A stretch of DNA of 23,136 bases from the NCBI GenBank assembly GCA_964523575.1, contig CAZGAV010000063.1, forward strand, positions 1 to 23,136, read 5' to 3'. Below, in pieces: positions 1 through 6,906 of this stretch. Made by a program: the position numbers and the translations under genes. The stretch comes from DAOUTW01 sp964523575. GTDB lineage: Bacteria; Zixibacteria; MSB-5A5; GN15; JAAZOE01. The notes below the pieces were generated by a model, which was given only the letters and a program-made list of their open reading frames with translations, did not search any database and had not been told where the DNA came from. The stretch's first letter is position 1. Every line of letters starts with the position of its first letter.

Positions 1-8
1 ATAATCGA

Positions 9-42
9 CCGGGTCCAGCCCGTTGTATCGGACCGGACCCGG
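9..42 (-). terminator. GC-rich hairpin downstream of the ABC exporter operon
   Basis: CCGGGTCC at 9-16 is the perfect reverse complement of GGACCCGG at 35-42, giving an 8-bp stem with an 18-nt loop. It sits 11 nt beyond the stop of the minus-strand exporter gene. There is no U-tract after the stem on the minus strand, so it may be a 3'-end stabiliser or Rho-assisted end rather than a classic intrinsic terminator. Confidence 0.4.
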
Positions 43-53
43 CGTCAAGGCTA

Positions 54-1856
54 CTATGCCGCGCCGCCGACCGCTTCCTCAAGCATAATCCGATGATACA
101 GCTTGCAGTACAAACCCTCGGCCAGAATCAGGTCGATATGCCCGCCGGACTCGACAATCCGGCCTTCGTCAAGGACGATGATCTTGTCGGCTTTTTCCAG
201 CGTCGCCGGGCGATGACTGATGATGAAGCAGGTCAGTTCCGGCATGACTTCATGCAGTCGATCCCACAGAACCGCTTCGGTCTTGGCGTCGAGAGCCGAG
301 GTGCAGTCGTCCAGAATCAATATCTTCGGCCGGCCCACCAATGCTCGCGCCAGCGCCAACCGCTGTTTCTGCCCGCCGGAAATCGACACGCCGCGAACGC
401 CGATCCGGGTTTGCAGGCCTTTCGGGAAAGCCGCGAGTTCGTCCTTCAACTGGGACACTTCGATGGCCCAGTCCAGCGTTTCCGGGCTAATCCCCTCGCG
501 CCCGAACCGGATATTGTTTTCGATTGAATCCGAAAACAAAATCGGCTCCTGCGGCACATAACCGATCAGACTGCGCAATTCTTCGATACTATGCTCGCGC
601 AAATCGACGCCGTCAAGCGTGATCCGGCCCTGAGTCGGGTTGACCAGCTTGGGAATCAGCCGCGCCGCCCAGCTTTTACCGGAACCGACTTTGCCGACCA
701 GAGCGATCCGCTCCCCCGGTTCGGCGATAAACGACAACCGGTCGAGAATCTCCCGCTCCATGCCGGGAAAGCGGAAAGAAACGTCTTCGAATTCGATCCG
801 GCCGCTGACCGTTTCCGGCACCGGCTTATCGCCTTCGTCATGGTCGATCATCGGCGGGTGTTCTTCCAGTTCCAGCAGACGTTTGATCGACACCGCCGCC
901 CTCAGGCCCTTGACCAGAAAGTTGCCGACATCAAACATCGGGTATATCATGAACAGGACATAGGAATCGAAGGCGACGAATTCGCCGATCGACAACGTCC
1001 CCTTTATGACATAATAGCCGCCGGCCAGAAGGATAATGACAATCCCCAACTGCCAGATATACATCCACAGCGATTCGATAACCGTATGCGATTTGACCGC
1101 GGCGATTTCGGCCGCCTGCCGGTTTTCGGCCACGTCGCCGAACCGTTTTCCCTGATCCCCTTCGCGGGTGTACGACTTGACGACCCGGATACCGGAAAAA
1201 CAGGCCTCCATGGTGTCATTGACGGCCGAGATTTTCTTCTGAAGAAAATCAAAGCGCCGATCCAGAAGGGCCGAGCTTCTGGTGTAGATGAACACCAATA
1301 GCGGCAACGGCCCGACCGTCCACAAAGTCAGCATCGGGTTGATCGACAGCATCATAATCAGGCTGAACACGATCAGGGTCATGGCCTCGTAGAAGCGGAA
1401 AATGCCGCTACAGGCAAACCATGACAGTTTTTCGGCCACGTCGTCGGTCATCCGTGTCACCAGGTCGCCGGTGTTGAAGCGATTGAAAAAATCCGGGCCT
1501 TTGTGCGTAACGCCGTCGAAAGCCGTCTGCCGGAATTCCCATTCGAGCTTGATGTTTAGATAAGCCCGATGGCCGACCAGAATCGTGCGAACGATATAAC
1601 CGGCGGCTCCGATCAGGATAATCATGATGACATAGTTGACGATCTTCCCCGCCGATAAATACTCGATAACCTCGCTGACATACGGAAGCGAAATCGCCTT
1701 GGTCGTGCCCGACTGGAGGATATCGAAGACGTTCTTCAGCAAGAGCGGTTGAATCACCGATAAACCGCTGGCCACCAGCGAAAAAGTGAGCATCAGGGCC
1801 AGCGCCCGTTTATGGCCCCGGTAGTAATGCCAGAACCATTTTATATATTTCAACAT
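54..1856 (-). CDS. Heterodimeric ABC exporter subunit with degenerate ATP site (MdlA/YheI/BmrC-like)
   Basis: This 600-residue half-transporter joins a six-helix membrane domain (about residues 15-325) to an ATPase domain (about 350-590). Visible motifs are Walker A GKVGSGKSW (388-396, with W where T is usual), Q-loop Gln436, signature ISGGQ (492-496), Walker B ILILDD (512-517) and switch His548. The catalytic Glu after Walker B is Asp517, as in the non-hydrolytic site of heterodimeric exporters such as TM287, BmrC and LmrC. Its canonical signature would complete the active site of the partner encoded immediately upstream. The ATG overlaps the partner's 3' end by 7 bp, so translation is probably coupled. 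Substrate is unknown; the family exports drugs, lipids or peptides across the inner membrane. Confidence 0.9.
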   Translation of the reverse strand: MLKYIKWFWHYYRGHKRALALMLTFSLVASGLSVIQPLLLKNVFDILQSGTTKAISLPYVSEVIEYLSAGKIVNYVIMIILIGAAGYIVRTILVGHRAYLNIKLEWEFRQTAFDGVTHKGPDFFNRFNTGDLVTRMTDDVAEKLSWFACSGIFRFYEAMTLIVFSLIMMLSINPMLTLWTVGPLPLLVFIYTRSSALLDRRFDFLQKKISAVNDTMEACFSGIRVVKSYTREGDQGKRFGDVAENRQAAEIAAVKSHTVIESLWMYIWQLGIVIILLAGGYYVIKGTLSIGEFVAFDSYVLFMIYPMFDVGNFLVKGLRAAVSIKRLLELEEHPPMIDHDEGDKPVPETVSGRIEFEDVSFRFPGMEREILDRLSFIAEPGERIALVGKVGSGKSWAARLIPKLVNPTQGRITLDGVDLREHSIEELRSLIGYVPQEPILFSDSIENNIRFGREGISPETLDWAIEVSQLKDELAAFPKGLQTRIGVRGVSISGGQKQRLALARALVGRPKILILDDCTSALDAKTEAVLWDRLHEVMPELTCFIISHRPATLEKADKIIVLDEGRIVESGGHIDLILAEGLYCKLYHRIMLEEAVGGAA

Positions 1857-3652
1857 GCCTTTTTTACTCCCATGCCGTTGGGCGGCGTAAACTGCAACCG
1901 GAACAGTTTCGAATAATAGCCGCCCAGTTGCAACAGCTCATTGTGCGTGCCGCGTTCGACGATTTCGCCTTCGCGGACGACCAGAATCCGGTCAACATTA
2001 AGGATCGTGGCCAGCCGATGGGCGATAACAATCGAAGTTCGCCCTTTCATCAGGGTCGCCATACCTTCCTGAATCAGCCTTTCGGTTTCGGGGTCGACCG
2101 AGCTGGTGGCCTCATCCAGGATCAGAATTTCGGGATCCGCCACCAGCGCCCGGGCAAATGACAGCAATTGCCGTTCGCCCCGGCTGAGATTGCCGCCCCG
2201 TTCGGACAGTTCGGTCTCATACTGATCCGGCAACCGTTCGATAAATTTGTCGGCGGCTACCATTCGGCAGGCATCGATGACCTTATTGCGGTCGAAACCG
2301 TTGGCCGACAGCGAAACATTATGGGCGACATGGCCGGGAAAAAGGAATATATCCTGCAACACCAGCCCGAACTTGCGTCGCAATACCTCCTTGGCGATAT
2401 CGCGGATATCGATTCCATCCACCAGAATGCGGCCCTTCTGCACATCGTAAAAACGGAGCATAAGGTTGATAACCGTCGATTTTCCGCCGCCGGTAACGCC
2501 CGCCAGAGCGAATCGCTGACCTCTGGGGATATGGAACGAAACCTCTCTCATGGCGTAGTTGTTGTCGCCGTTATATGAAAACCAGACATCCTCAAAAGTA
2601 ATACCGGTCTCAAGTTTCGGCCAGGCTACCGGGTGAAGCGGTTCGGGGATGATTTCCTTTGTATCCAGCAACCCGAAAATCCGCTTGGCGCCGGCCACGG
2701 CCTTTTGCACGACCGCAATTTCCTCGGCCACCATATGCACCGGCTCGAAAAACATCCGGATATAGGCGATAAACATCACCAGCGTCCCGATGGTCAGATG
2801 GCCGACGCCGGCCCACCGGGCTCCGGCGTAGAGCACCAGGGCGATGATGACCGTTTCCAGAAAAAAGATGAAGTTGAACATGCCGACCACGTACAGCTCG
2901 GCCCTCAATTCCACTTCATACTTTCGGCGGTTGGCTTCATACAAGCGCCGCCGGGCGTCCCTGATGCGGGCGAAGATCTGGATAATCTGCATACCCTGCA
3001 GTAATTCCGTCAGGGTGGCGGTGATGTCGGCCATCCGCTTGCGGATCACCAGCCATTTCGGGGTCGTGATCCGATGATAAATATAGAGCAAGACCGTGAT
3101 AACCGGAATGAAAATCGCCACCACCAGTGTCAGCCGCGGTGAAATGACGAACATCCAGATAAACATGCCGGTCACCAGCATCAGGGCGCCGATCATGGCT
3201 ACGACGGTGTTGGTGAACAACATCCGCAGGGCTTCGGTATCGGATTCGACCCGGGCCATCAGCCGTCCAACCGGATGGCGGTCGAAAAATGAAACCGACA
3301 TTTGCATAATATGGCCGAACAGCTTCTTGCGCAGGCCGGTCATAACCTGCTGGCCGATGATTTCCATCCGCACCCGAAAGGTATAATTGATCACCAGAAA
3401 CAGGGCCTGGATCACGATATACAGGCCGACCGTCATCAGCAATCCGTGGTAATCTCGGCCGGTGATGTCAACGTCAATGGCATGCCGGATAAGATCGGGG
3501 CCGACTAGATAGATCGCCTTGGAAACGGCCAGCAATAGCAGGCAAAAGGCGAGCCATTTTTTATAGGGTGTCAGAAGCGGCAACAAGCGGGCGAAAGCCT
3601 TGCGGGAGCCTATTCCCTCCTGCCGATCGTCTTCGTAATATGCTGAGTCCAT
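1850..3652 (-). CDS. Heterodimeric ABC exporter subunit with catalytic ATP site (MdlB/YheH/BmrD-like)
   Basis: This is the first gene of the exporter operon, 600 residues, with a membrane domain (about 20-325) and an ATPase domain (about 348-585). It has Walker A GVTGGGKS (385-392), Q-loop Gln433, Walker B ILILDE (509-514) with the catalytic Glu514, and switch His545. Its signature is LSRGE (489-493), which departs from LSGGQ. This is the exact complement of the downstream subunit, whose Walker B is degenerate and signature canonical, so the pair should form one active and one inactive nucleotide site. The start ATG follows a GGAG element at 8 nt spacing. A charged N-terminal extension of about 20 residues precedes the first helix. 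Expression is probably set by the leader and terminator immediately upstream. Confidence 0.9.
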   Translation of the reverse strand: MDSAYYEDDRQEGIGSRKAFARLLPLLTPYKKWLAFCLLLLAVSKAIYLVGPDLIRHAIDVDITGRDYHGLLMTVGLYIVIQALFLVINYTFRVRMEIIGQQVMTGLRKKLFGHIMQMSVSFFDRHPVGRLMARVESDTEALRMLFTNTVVAMIGALMLVTGMFIWMFVISPRLTLVVAIFIPVITVLLYIYHRITTPKWLVIRKRMADITATLTELLQGMQIIQIFARIRDARRRLYEANRRKYEVELRAELYVVGMFNFIFFLETVIIALVLYAGARWAGVGHLTIGTLVMFIAYIRMFFEPVHMVAEEIAVVQKAVAGAKRIFGLLDTKEIIPEPLHPVAWPKLETGITFEDVWFSYNGDNNYAMREVSFHIPRGQRFALAGVTGGGKSTVINLMLRFYDVQKGRILVDGIDIRDIAKEVLRRKFGLVLQDIFLFPGHVAHNVSLSANGFDRNKVIDACRMVAADKFIERLPDQYETELSERGGNLSRGERQLLSFARALVADPEILILDEATSSVDPETERLIQEGMATLMKGRTSIVIAHRLATILNVDRILVVREGEIVERGTHNELLQLGGYYSKLFRLQFTPPNGMGVKKAC

Positions 3653-3668
3653 GATTTACTCCGTGCCT

Positions 3669-3682
3669 GCCTTACGCAAGGC
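3669..3682 (-). promoter_or_regulatory. Small stem-loop near the exporter ribosome binding site
   Basis: GCCTT and AAGGC flank an ACGC tetraloop a few bases upstream of the GGAG ribosome binding site of the first exporter gene. It could tune access to the start or simply lie in the leader. The function is inferred only from position. Confidence 0.25.
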
Positions 3683-3721
3683 GGCCGTCTATTGTTTCCG
3701 ATCAATCCGGCCGATTGACAT

Positions 3722-3762
3722 AAAAAAACCCGCCGGACCATGTTGGGCGGTCCGACGGGTTC
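3722..3762 (-). terminator. Intrinsic terminator in the exporter leader (probable attenuator)
   Basis: Read on the minus strand, a 13-bp stem (arms 3750-3762 and 3727-3739, one G-U wobble) with a 10-nt loop is followed directly by a run of seven U. The wobble pairs on the minus-strand RNA but is an A-C mismatch on the plus strand, which fixes the orientation. It lies between a minus-strand promoter with a small reading frame and the exporter genes. It therefore would stop leader transcripts before the structural genes unless the stem is prevented from forming. Confidence 0.85.
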
Positions 3763-3784
3763 ATGCTTGCCTTTATATAAACCA

Positions 3785-3874
3785 TTATAGTCGTCTTCGG
3801 CAACCTCCGAAACCGTGGGACCGTTCCGCAGAAAACGGTACGCTGAGATTCTGATATGTAATCATAATAGTCAT
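3785..3874 (-). CDS. Putative 29-residue leader peptide of the ABC exporter operon
   Basis: A 29-codon frame (MTIMITYQNL… ending …GGCRRRL) starts at ATG 3874. It is preceded by AGGAGG, with a longish spacing of about 11-13 nt. The same frame stays open upstream to an ATG at 3970, but that start lacks a good ribosome binding site. The last third of the frame contains the segment 3809-3823, which can pair with the 5' arm of the downstream terminator, so a ribosome moving through or stalling here would decide which RNA structure forms. No homologue is recognised. Position and architecture resemble bmrB upstream of bmrCD in Bacillus; the sequence does not. It could also be non-coding leader. Confidence 0.5.
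   Translation of the reverse strand: MTIMITYQNLSVPFSAERSHGFGGCRRRL
3809..3823 (-). promoter_or_regulatory. Candidate antiterminator arm within the leader reading frame
   Basis: On the minus-strand RNA, CGGUCCCACGGUUUC (3823 to 3809) can pair with the terminator 5' arm GAACCCGUCGGACCG (3762 to 3748) at 13 of 15 positions. That pairing excludes the terminator stem. A third element, ACCGUU at 3834-3839, pairs with AACGGU at 3820-3825 and so overlaps the start of the antiterminator arm. The segments therefore form the 1:2, 2:3, 3:4 alternatives of classical attenuators. The pairing is read from sequence; the mechanism is inferred. Confidence 0.6.
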
Positions 3875-3990
3875 ATTAGAGCGTACTCCTCCTGCGGTTT
3901 TCAGGCCTTGATAACTCCGGCGTTGTAAATTCGCATTATCATTTCGAGTCCCTGGTTCGAAAAAATTCATTTTCCATGCTTAACGAGAAA

Positions 3991-4018
3991 AATTTACGAT
4001 TGTTTCGCTTTTTGTCAA
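3991..4018 (-). promoter_or_regulatory. Promoter for the exporter leader transcript
   Basis: On the minus strand, a consensus -35 TTGACA (4018-4013) and a -10 TAAATT (3996-3991) are 16 bp apart. The predicted start near 3984 gives a leader of about 330 nt before the first exporter gene, containing the small reading frame and the terminator. Confidence 0.55.
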
Positions 4019-4067
4019 GGACTTTTAGCCTTAAATTTCAAAAAAAGTGTCAAAACGCTGATATTTT

Positions 4068-4505
4068 TCAGGCATCGACCACCTTCGTTCCGGCGATCAT
4101 ATCATGGAGACACCGTTGATCTTCACGAAATATGAAAAAGATATCCACCGGGATGTAGAGCAAAGTAAAGTATAGAATACCGTTGAGAATGCCTCTCAGC
4201 AGGACATTGGTGACGAATCCGCCGTTTTCATTATTCTCGCTTTTGACGATTTGAATATTCATCAAGTTTTTGCCGATTGTCTGACCTTTCACCGTCAACA
4301 GATAAATCTGGTAGGCGGCCAGGGCCATGACCCCGATAATATACAGGATCGGCTCATTAGTGAAGAACGCGACCAACCAGACCGCCAGGAAAATGGCAAA
4401 ATCGACGATGGCCGCCAAAAGGCGCGATGAGCGAGAAGCAAGGGTCGGGCTGGAAATCGGCCTTGTCGGTAAAGGCGTTTGAACGGGAGGCAAAGTCGTT
4501 TCCAT
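4068..4505 (-). CDS. RDD family membrane protein
   Basis: The 145-residue protein has a proline/serine-rich cytoplasmic N-terminus followed by an RDD domain. The family Arg and first Asp are Arg28 and Asp35 in SRLLAAIVDF. The typical GQTIGKNLMNIQIV segment is at 75-87, and a C-terminal RCLHDMIAGTKVV closes the domain. Hydrophobic segments lie near 30-48, 53-71 and 102-124. The ATG is preceded by AGAGGAG at 7 nt. RDD proteins are small integral membrane proteins; some are linked to ion or small-molecule transport, but function is usually unknown. It stands alone, upstream of and co-directional with the exporter leader. Confidence 0.85.
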   Translation of the reverse strand: METTLPPVQTPLPTRPISSPTLASRSSRLLAAIVDFAIFLAVWLVAFFTNEPILYIIGVMALAAYQIYLLTVKGQTIGKNLMNIQIVKSENNENGGFVTNVLLRGILNGILYFTLLYIPVDIFFIFREDQRCLHDMIAGTKVVDA

Positions 4506-4678
4506 GATGGATCTCCTCTTTAAAATGGCGATTAGTTATTTCCCTACCCTGTCTTTTTCGGCTGAATTTGGCTCTAATCAAGTATGCCCGGTTAGCCTGT
4601 ATACTGATTGTCCGAAAGTGGTGAATTTTTGACCAGCCCGATCCCCAAATTCCGGCCGATCGGCAGATATTCTTTTTA

Positions 4679-4706
4679 TTGCAATCGGCGTCAATTGGCG
4701 TATTTT
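4679..4706 (+). promoter_or_regulatory. Possible promoter of the prenyltransferase gene
   Basis: TTGCAA (4679-4684) and TATTTT (4701-4706) are 16 bp apart. The implied start lies close to the AGGGA ribosome binding site at about 4716, which would leave a very short leader. This is a tentative call from spacing only. Confidence 0.3.
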
Positions 4707-4725
4707 ATAGAATCAGGGAAAATCG

Positions 4726-5598
4726 ATGATTAAAGACATTTTTCAACTCTTGCGTCCGCAACAATGGGTCAAAAACGGTATTGTCCTGGCCGGTTTGATC
4801 TTTTCGGGAAGCGCCGGACAATTCGATCTGGTCTTGCTGGCGCTGGCCGCTACCGGCCTGTTTTGCCTGCTGTCCTCGACCATTTATATTATCAATGATC
4901 TGGCCGACGCCGACGCCGACCGTGAACACCCGGTCAAAAGGTATCGGCCTATCGCCTCGGGGCGGGTGAAACCGGCCACGGCAATCACCCTGGCCGTCAT
5001 TCTGGGCCTGATCACCATGACGGCCGCTTTCCTGCTGAACCTTAATTTTTTCCTGATCGCCGGCACCTATCTGCTTTTGAGCCTGCTTTATTCCTTTATC
5101 CTCAAACACATTGTCATTATTGATGTTATGAGCATCGCCGCCGGGTTTGTTCTGCGAGCTTTAGCCGGTTCGGTGGTTATCAATGTAGAATTTTCCGGCT
5201 GGCTTCTGATTTCGTCGTTCTTGCTGGCTTTATTTCTCGGCTTCGGCAAACGGCGCCATGAATTGATCCTGCTGGAGGAAAAGGGCGAAACGCACCGCCG
5301 GATATTAAAGAGCTACACCAGCTATTTCCTCGATCAACTGATCGGAGTCGTGACGCCGGCGGTGCTGGTCTGTTATCTGCTTTACGTCATTTCGCCGGAT
5401 GTTCAGGCCAAATTGCATACCAAATATCTCTACCTGACGACTCCGTTCGTGATCTATGGCATTTTTCGTTACCTGTACCTGATTCACCTTGAGGAACAAG
5501 GCGGGTCGCCGACCCGCCTGCTTTTGACCGACCGCCCGATTTTGATTACGGTCCTCCTCTGGCTGTTGACGGCCCTGTTACTGCTGTACTTTTTCTAA
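4726..5598 (+). CDS. UbiA-family decaprenyl-phosphate phosphoribosyltransferase-like protein
   Basis: This 290-residue polytopic membrane protein belongs to the UbiA superfamily. The first metal/diphosphate motif is NDLADADAD (57-65), followed by REHPVKRYRPIASG (66-79). This form matches the DPPR-synthase branch (Rv3806c-like), which transfers phosphoribose from PRPP to polyprenyl phosphate to start decaprenyl-phosphoryl-arabinose synthesis. The N-terminal LLRPQQWVKN and the LLLSLLYSFILKHIVIIDV segment are also typical of that branch. About eight or nine hydrophobic helices are visible. An AGGGA element precedes the ATG. The usual partners DprE1 and DprE2 are not in this window, so the final product is uncertain; a generic UbiA prenyltransferase is the alternative. 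Confidence 0.8.
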   Translation: MIKDIFQLLRPQQWVKNGIVLAGLIFSGSAGQFDLVLLALAATGLFCLLSSTIYIINDLADADADREHPVKRYRPIASGRVKPATAITLAVILGLITMTAAFLLNLNFFLIAGTYLLLSLLYSFILKHIVIIDVMSIAAGFVLRALAGSVVINVEFSGWLLISSFLLALFLGFGKRRHELILLEEKGETHRRILKSYTSYFLDQLIGVVTPAVLVCYLLYVISPDVQAKLHTKYLYLTTPFVIYGIFRYLYLIHLEEQGGSPTRLLLTDRPILITVLLWLLTALLLLYFF

Positions 5599-5659
5599 CC
5601 CCCAATCGTCGAAACCCTATCAGGCTTTTGTTCGGACCGGGCCGTCCCTTGCGAACGCC

Positions 5660-5671
5660 GGCCCCGGGGCC
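5660..5671. repeat. 12-bp perfect palindrome upstream of the greA promoter
   Basis: GGCCCCGGGGCC is a perfect palindrome ending 14 bp before the greA -35 hexamer. It could be an operator or part of the end structure of the upstream gene; there is no U-tract. Function unknown. Confidence 0.35.
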
Positions 5672-5685
5672 TTACGGGGAACCTG

Positions 5686-5714
5686 TTGACAATATCTCGG
5701 TTGGTGCGTATTAT
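5686..5714 (+). promoter_or_regulatory. greA promoter (near-consensus sigma-70 type)
   Basis: A consensus -35 TTGACA (5686-5691) and a -10 TATTAT (5709-5714) are separated by exactly 17 bp. The predicted start is near 5721, about 38 nt before the greA ATG. This is one of the best-matching promoters in the window. Confidence 0.8.
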
Positions 5715-5758
5715 ATAAGCGGTTTTTGACCGAGGTACCGACATCATTAGGAGAAGCC

Positions 5759-6235
5759 ATGGAGCACAACGGTCCTTTTTATATGTCCGAAGAAGGCTAC
5801 GAAAAACTCAGAGCCGAATTGCATAAATTAAAATATACCGATCGTCCGATGGTCGTGGAGGAGATAAAAAAGGCCCGCGAGCATGGCGATTTGTCGGAAA
5901 ACGCCGAATACGACGCCGCCAAAGAAGCGCAAACTCATCTGGAACGGCAAATTGCGGAATTGGAATTCAAAATCGCCCATGCCAAAATCGTCAAACGGGA
6001 CGAGGTGGCCAAGGGCAAGGCGTACCTTTTCGCCAAAGTGACGGTGGTCGATCTTGACGACGAGGAAGAAGAAACCTATACCCTGGTGGCCCCCGACGAA
6101 GCCAGCCCCGATAAAAACCACATCTCCATAAAGTCGCCCATCGGGCAGGGTTTGCTGGGCAAAAAGATTGGCGATGAAGTCGCTATCAAGGTCCCGGCCG
6201 GGATGCTTAATTACAAAATTATTAATATCGAATAA
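5759..6235 (+). CDS. greA: Transcription elongation factor GreA
   Basis: GreA rescues backtracked RNA polymerase by stimulating cleavage of the nascent RNA 3' end through the secondary channel. From ATG 5759 the product is 158 residues, the usual size. The N-terminal coiled coil (about 10-78) carries the acidic tip in HGDLSENAEYDAAKE, with Asp44 and Glu47 matching the functional acidic pair. The C-terminal FKBP-like domain ends in a typical IGDEVAIKVPAG segment. The frame remains open to a TTG at 5726, but AGGAG seven bases before 5759 and the family length favour 5759. The gene is monocistronic in appearance, with its own strong promoter. Confidence 0.95.
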   Translation: MEHNGPFYMSEEGYEKLRAELHKLKYTDRPMVVEEIKKAREHGDLSENAEYDAAKEAQTHLERQIAELEFKIAHAKIVKRDEVAKGKAYLFAKVTVVDLDDEEEETYTLVAPDEASPDKNHISIKSPIGQGLLGKKIGDEVAIKVPAGMLNYKIINIE

Positions 6236-6261
6236 TCCCCCCACCGATAAAATTCACATAA

Positions 6262-6285
6262 GGCCGGAGGTCAGGCGCCCCGGCC
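6262..6285 (+). terminator. Possible greA 3'-end hairpin
   Basis: GGCCGG (6262-6267) pairs with CCGGCC (6280-6285), and inner GG/CC pairs extend the stem past a bulged A. It sits 26 nt after the greA stop. No U-run follows, so termination activity is uncertain. Confidence 0.35.
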
Positions 6286-6326
6286 CAATCGCAAGTTCAT
6301 TTTTCAATTCTGCTTTCGAGGCAACT

Positions 6327-6355
6327 TTGACTGCTTCGTTTCGTAAACATAAATA
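6327..6355 (+). promoter_or_regulatory. Promoter of the small lipoprotein gene
   Basis: TTGACT (6327-6332) and TAAATA (6350-6355) are separated by 17 bp. The predicted start near 6362 leaves a leader of about 74 nt before the lipoprotein ATG. Confidence 0.5.
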
Positions 6356-6435
6356 AGAACCCAATCTCCTGCTGTAAGCCGACCCTTCTCTGAATTTCAA
6401 GCCCTTCTCAGCAATTTATAACCGGGAGCTGTAAA

Positions 6436-6702
6436 ATGAAGACTCAGAAACTGGTGTCGGTACTGCTGGGGGCTGTGGTGGCGCTCTTGCTTCTCGGCGG
6501 CTGTTCATCCAACCCGACGTCCTCGACCGTAATGGCGGACGGCGAAACCGTTATCGCGGACGGACCTTACTGCACTGGTGGCGAAGCCTGCGATTCGGGG
6601 GCGGCCAACAGCGGATATGATTGCACGGTCAATACCGATCCTCCAAAATACGACGATATTGTCGATGATAATTATCAATCGGTTCCGGATTATCCCAATT
6701 GA
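6436..6702 (+). CDS. Small secreted lipoprotein, function unknown
   Basis: The 88-residue product begins with a lipoprotein signal peptide: a basic MKTQK start, a hydrophobic core and the lipobox LLGGC, with the lipidated Cys at residue 23. The mature part is only about 65 residues, acidic, rich in Asp, Gly, Ser and Pro, with three further cysteines (YCTGGEACDS and YDCTVN). It has no recognisable domain. A short internal echo, MADGETV/IADGPY, is visible. GGGAG precedes the ATG at a normal distance, and a promoter-like element lies upstream, supporting real expression. It is probably membrane-anchored at the periplasmic side or cell surface. I do not recognise a family. Confidence 0.7.
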   Translation: MKTQKLVSVLLGAVVALLLLGGCSSNPTSSTVMADGETVIADGPYCTGGEACDSGAANSGYDCTVNTDPPKYDDIVDDNYQSVPDYPN

Positions 6703-6871
6703 GCCGTATCGGGATTAGGTGTTGAAACACAAGGTGATATTTATTTTCAGGGATTGTGCACCACAATTGAATAGTCGCTTTATTTATTCTTATTGACCCG
6801 GAATAAGCGATTCGATAGTTATTATTCCGACGAATTGTAATTCATTTTCGATCATAGCTGAAAATTTATTG

Positions 6872-6877
6872 TATAAT
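6872..6877 (+). promoter_or_regulatory. Consensus -10 element before the DUF116-like gene
   Basis: A perfect TATAAT lies 30 bp before the ATG at 6907 but has no convincing -35 at 16-18 bp. Transcription from it would begin near 6884 and give a leader of about 23 nt that contains no Shine-Dalgarno sequence. Confidence 0.4.
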
Positions 6878-6906
6878 CGGACAAGATTAATAACGTATTT
6901 TATTCT

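Noticed and set aside
3715..3720. TTGACA on the plus strand beside the exporter terminator
   Set aside because: No -10 occurs at suitable spacing and the region is occupied by the minus-strand terminator U-tract; there is no plus-strand gene downstream.
3935..3975. GGTTCGA with nearby sequence resembling a tRNA T-arm
   Set aside because: No matching T-stem, acceptor stem or anticodon arm can be built on either strand.
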